Positions 62,595-64,000 of a DNA stretch of 64,000 bases are shown piece by piece; within the stretch, counting starts at the first letter, position 1; each line of letters starts with the position of its first letter. Source of the stretch: Neptunicoccus cionae (lineage in GTDB: Bacteria > Pseudomonadota > Alphaproteobacteria > Rhodobacterales > Rhodobacteraceae); NCBI RefSeq assembly GCF_002860325.1, contig NZ_PKOJ01000001.1, positions 496,001 through 560,000 of the forward strand, read 5' to 3'. The position numbers and the translations under genes are program-made. The notes beneath the pieces are model-generated. The model was not told the origin of the DNA, searched no databases, and saw only the letters and a list, made by a program, of their open reading frames with translations.

Positions 62595-63856
62595 GCAAGC
62601 CACCAGTGTTCGCCACTTTCGGGTGCCGGTTGAACACCTATGAAACCGAGGCCATGAAAGAACTGACCGCTGCGGGCGGTCTGGAAAACGCTGTGGTGGT
62701 GAACACCTGCGCTGTCACCGCCGAAGCCGTGCGCCAGTCCAAACAATCCATCCGCAAGCTGCGCCGCGAACACCCCGAAGCCCGTATTATCGTGACAGGC
62801 TGTGCCGCCCAGACCGAACCGGACACCTATTCCGCAATGGATGAGGTGGATCTGGTGATGGGCAACACCGAAAAGATGCAAGCGGACACCTGGATGAAGC
62901 TGGGCAAGGGCGCGGATTTCATCGGGGAAACCGAAGGTGTTCTGGTGGATGACATTATGTCGGTGAAACAAACCGCGGGACATCTGATTGACGGGTTTGG
63001 CAGCCGCAGCCGCGCCTATGTGCAGGTGCAAAACGGTTGCGACCACCGCTGCACCTTCTGCATCATCCCCTATGGCCGCGGGAACTCCCGCTCGGTACCT
63101 GCGGGAGTGGTTGTGGAGCAGATCAAACGCCTTGTCGCCAGCGGCTATAACGAGGTGGTTTTGACGGGCGTGGATATTACCAGTTGGGGCGATGACCTTC
63201 CGGGTAATCCGCCGCTCGGCGATTTGGTGCAGCGCATATTAAAGCTGGTGCCGGACCTGCCGCGCTTGCGGATTTCCAGCATTGATTCCGTTGAAGCAGA
63301 CAACGCGCTTGTAGATGCCATTGCCGATGAACACCGTCTGATGCCCCATCTGCATCTGTCCTTGCAGGCCGGGGACAATATGATTCTGAAACGGATGAAA
63401 CGCCGCCACTTGCGCGACGATGCCATCGCTTTTTGCAGCGATATGCGCAAAGCGCGGCCCGACATTGTTTATGGCGCTGACATAATCGCAGGCTTTCCCA
63501 CCGAGACTGAAGAGATGTTCGAGAACTCTCTTAAACTGGTGGAAGACTGCGGACTGACTTGGCTGCACGTCTTTCCGTTCTCTCCCCGTCAGGGCACGCC
63601 GGCAGCGCGGATGCCCCAGCTTGAGAAAAGCGTGATCAAGGCTCGGGCCAAACGGCTGCGCGAGGCAGGAACACAGCGGGTGCAGGACCATCTGGCGGCG
63701 CAACTGGGCAAAACCCATTCCATCCTGATGGAAAACCCGCGCATGGGACGGACCGAAGGCTTTACCGAGGTGGCCTTTGCCAGCGATCAGCCCGAAGGCC
63801 AGATCGTGTCCGCTAAAATTACCGGCCATACAGAGAAATCCCTGCTTGTCGGCTAG
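62591..63856 (+). CDS. mtaB: tRNA (t6A37) methylthiotransferase MtaB
   Basis: A 421-residue radical-SAM enzyme adding a methylthio group to t6A37. The N-terminal cluster uses C12, C40 and C71; the radical-SAM cluster is C150-x3-C154-x2-C157 (CDHRCTFC). A TRAM-like end (residues about 370-421) binds tRNA. The target includes tRNA-Lys, whose gene lies next to this operon, though that proximity may be chance. Start overlaps dapF (ATGA). Confidence 0.92.
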   Translation: MSKPPVFATFGCRLNTYETEAMKELTAAGGLENAVVVNTCAVTAEAVRQSKQSIRKLRREHPEARIIVTGCAAQTEPDTYSAMDEVDLVMGNTEKMQADTWMKLGKGADFIGETEGVLVDDIMSVKQTAGHLIDGFGSRSRAYVQVQNGCDHRCTFCIIPYGRGNSRSVPAGVVVEQIKRLVASGYNEVVLTGVDITSWGDDLPGNPPLGDLVQRILKLVPDLPRLRISSIDSVEADNALVDAIADEHRLMPHLHLSLQAGDNMILKRMKRRHLRDDAIAFCSDMRKARPDIVYGADIIAGFPTETEEMFENSLKLVEDCGLTWLHVFPFSPRQGTPAARMPQLEKSVIKARAKRLREAGTQRVQDHLAAQLGKTHSILMENPRMGRTEGFTEVAFASDQPEGQIVSAKITGHTEKSLLVG

Positions 63857-63909
63857 GGACGGGGCCGAACGGCCTTGACCCTGCCGGTCGCGGGCGCTTG
63901 ATTACCCCC

Positions 63910-64000
63910 ATGACACGACCGATCCTATATTCCTTCCGCCGCTGCCCCTATGCCATGCGGGCACGGCTTTCGATTGCAGCCAGTGGTTTGCAGGTGGAGC
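63910..64000 (+). CDS. Glutathione S-transferase, N-terminal fragment
   Basis: Thirty residues before the window ends: MTRPILYSFRRCPYAMRARL then SIAASGLQVE. The thioredoxin-fold start with CPYAMRAR is typical of omega/zeta-like glutathione S-transferases. It begins 53 bases after mtaB. Confidence 0.75.
   Translation, partial: MTRPILYSFRRCPYAMRARLSIAASGLQVE

Noticed and set aside
1-64000. CRISPR array, transposon or prophage
   Set aside because: No regularly spaced repeats with unique spacers, no transposase, integrase or phage structural gene was seen on either strand.

Overview
The window looks like chromosome of a marine alphaproteobacterium of the Roseobacter group (Rhodobacteraceae). 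The evidence is the gene families and their arrangement: glnK-amtB, single-polypeptide 5-oxoprolinase, TRAP uptake with dctBD, polyamine ABC uptake beside a class III aminotransferase, and a BMP-type nucleoside importer. It also carries a dispersed GGGATATTT/GGAGTATTT repeat that I associate with this group. No phage, transposase or CRISPR array is visible. The gene order is that of a metabolically versatile heterotroph with many uptake systems.

Layout. 1-2652: a phosphorelay cluster with the end of a hybrid histidine kinase with two receivers, a CheY-like receiver, an Hpt protein and a receiver joined to a degenerate GGDEF-like domain. 3344-9332: polyamine-type ABC transporter and a putrescine-type aminotransferase. 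9404-15440: a CoA-dependent catabolic cluster (CaiD-like hydratase, NDP-forming acyl-CoA synthetase, acyl-CoA dehydrogenase, GlxA/AraC regulator, class II aldolase). 15565-17263: amtB and glnK. 17518-21183: class A PBP, MlaC, MlaA. 21442-24530: type I secretion ABC transporter and adaptor with no TolC or substrate gene. 24642-28687: RidA, glycerophosphodiesterase, GNAT-like protein, pterin dehydratase, MscS channel, small secreted protein. 28688-28964: highly structured intergenic DNA. 28965-31819: peroxiredoxin, ferredoxin reductase, RsmD, MarR regulator. 31911-35507: 5-oxoprolinase. 35847-37397: DUF4331 protein behind a possible ECF-sigma promoter. 37682-42454: LacI regulator, SDR, M15-like protein, amidase, HD hydrolase. 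42469-49949: a seven-gene leftward nucleoside operon (ribokinase, nucleoside hydrolase, 2OG-Fe(II) oxygenase, BMP binding protein, ATPase, two permeases). 50122-56778: SCP2 protein, TRAP dctPQM and divergent dctBD. 56792-61158: an archaic (Csu-like) chaperone-usher pilus locus with a truncated chaperone. 61566-64000: tRNA-Lys, dapF, mtaB and the start of a glutathione S-transferase.

How it fits together. Several units are complete pathways: polyamine import followed by transamination; nucleoside import, hydrolysis and ribose phosphorylation; dicarboxylate sensing and import. The most unusual points are a DctD that has lost the sigma-54 contact motif and Walker B, a pilus chaperone that stops after its first domain, an oxygenase embedded in the nucleoside operon, a dispersed mosaic repeat family at gene junctions, and a block of strong inverted repeats at 28700-28935 that may encode a small RNA. 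I did not find a clear, wholly new multi-gene system.
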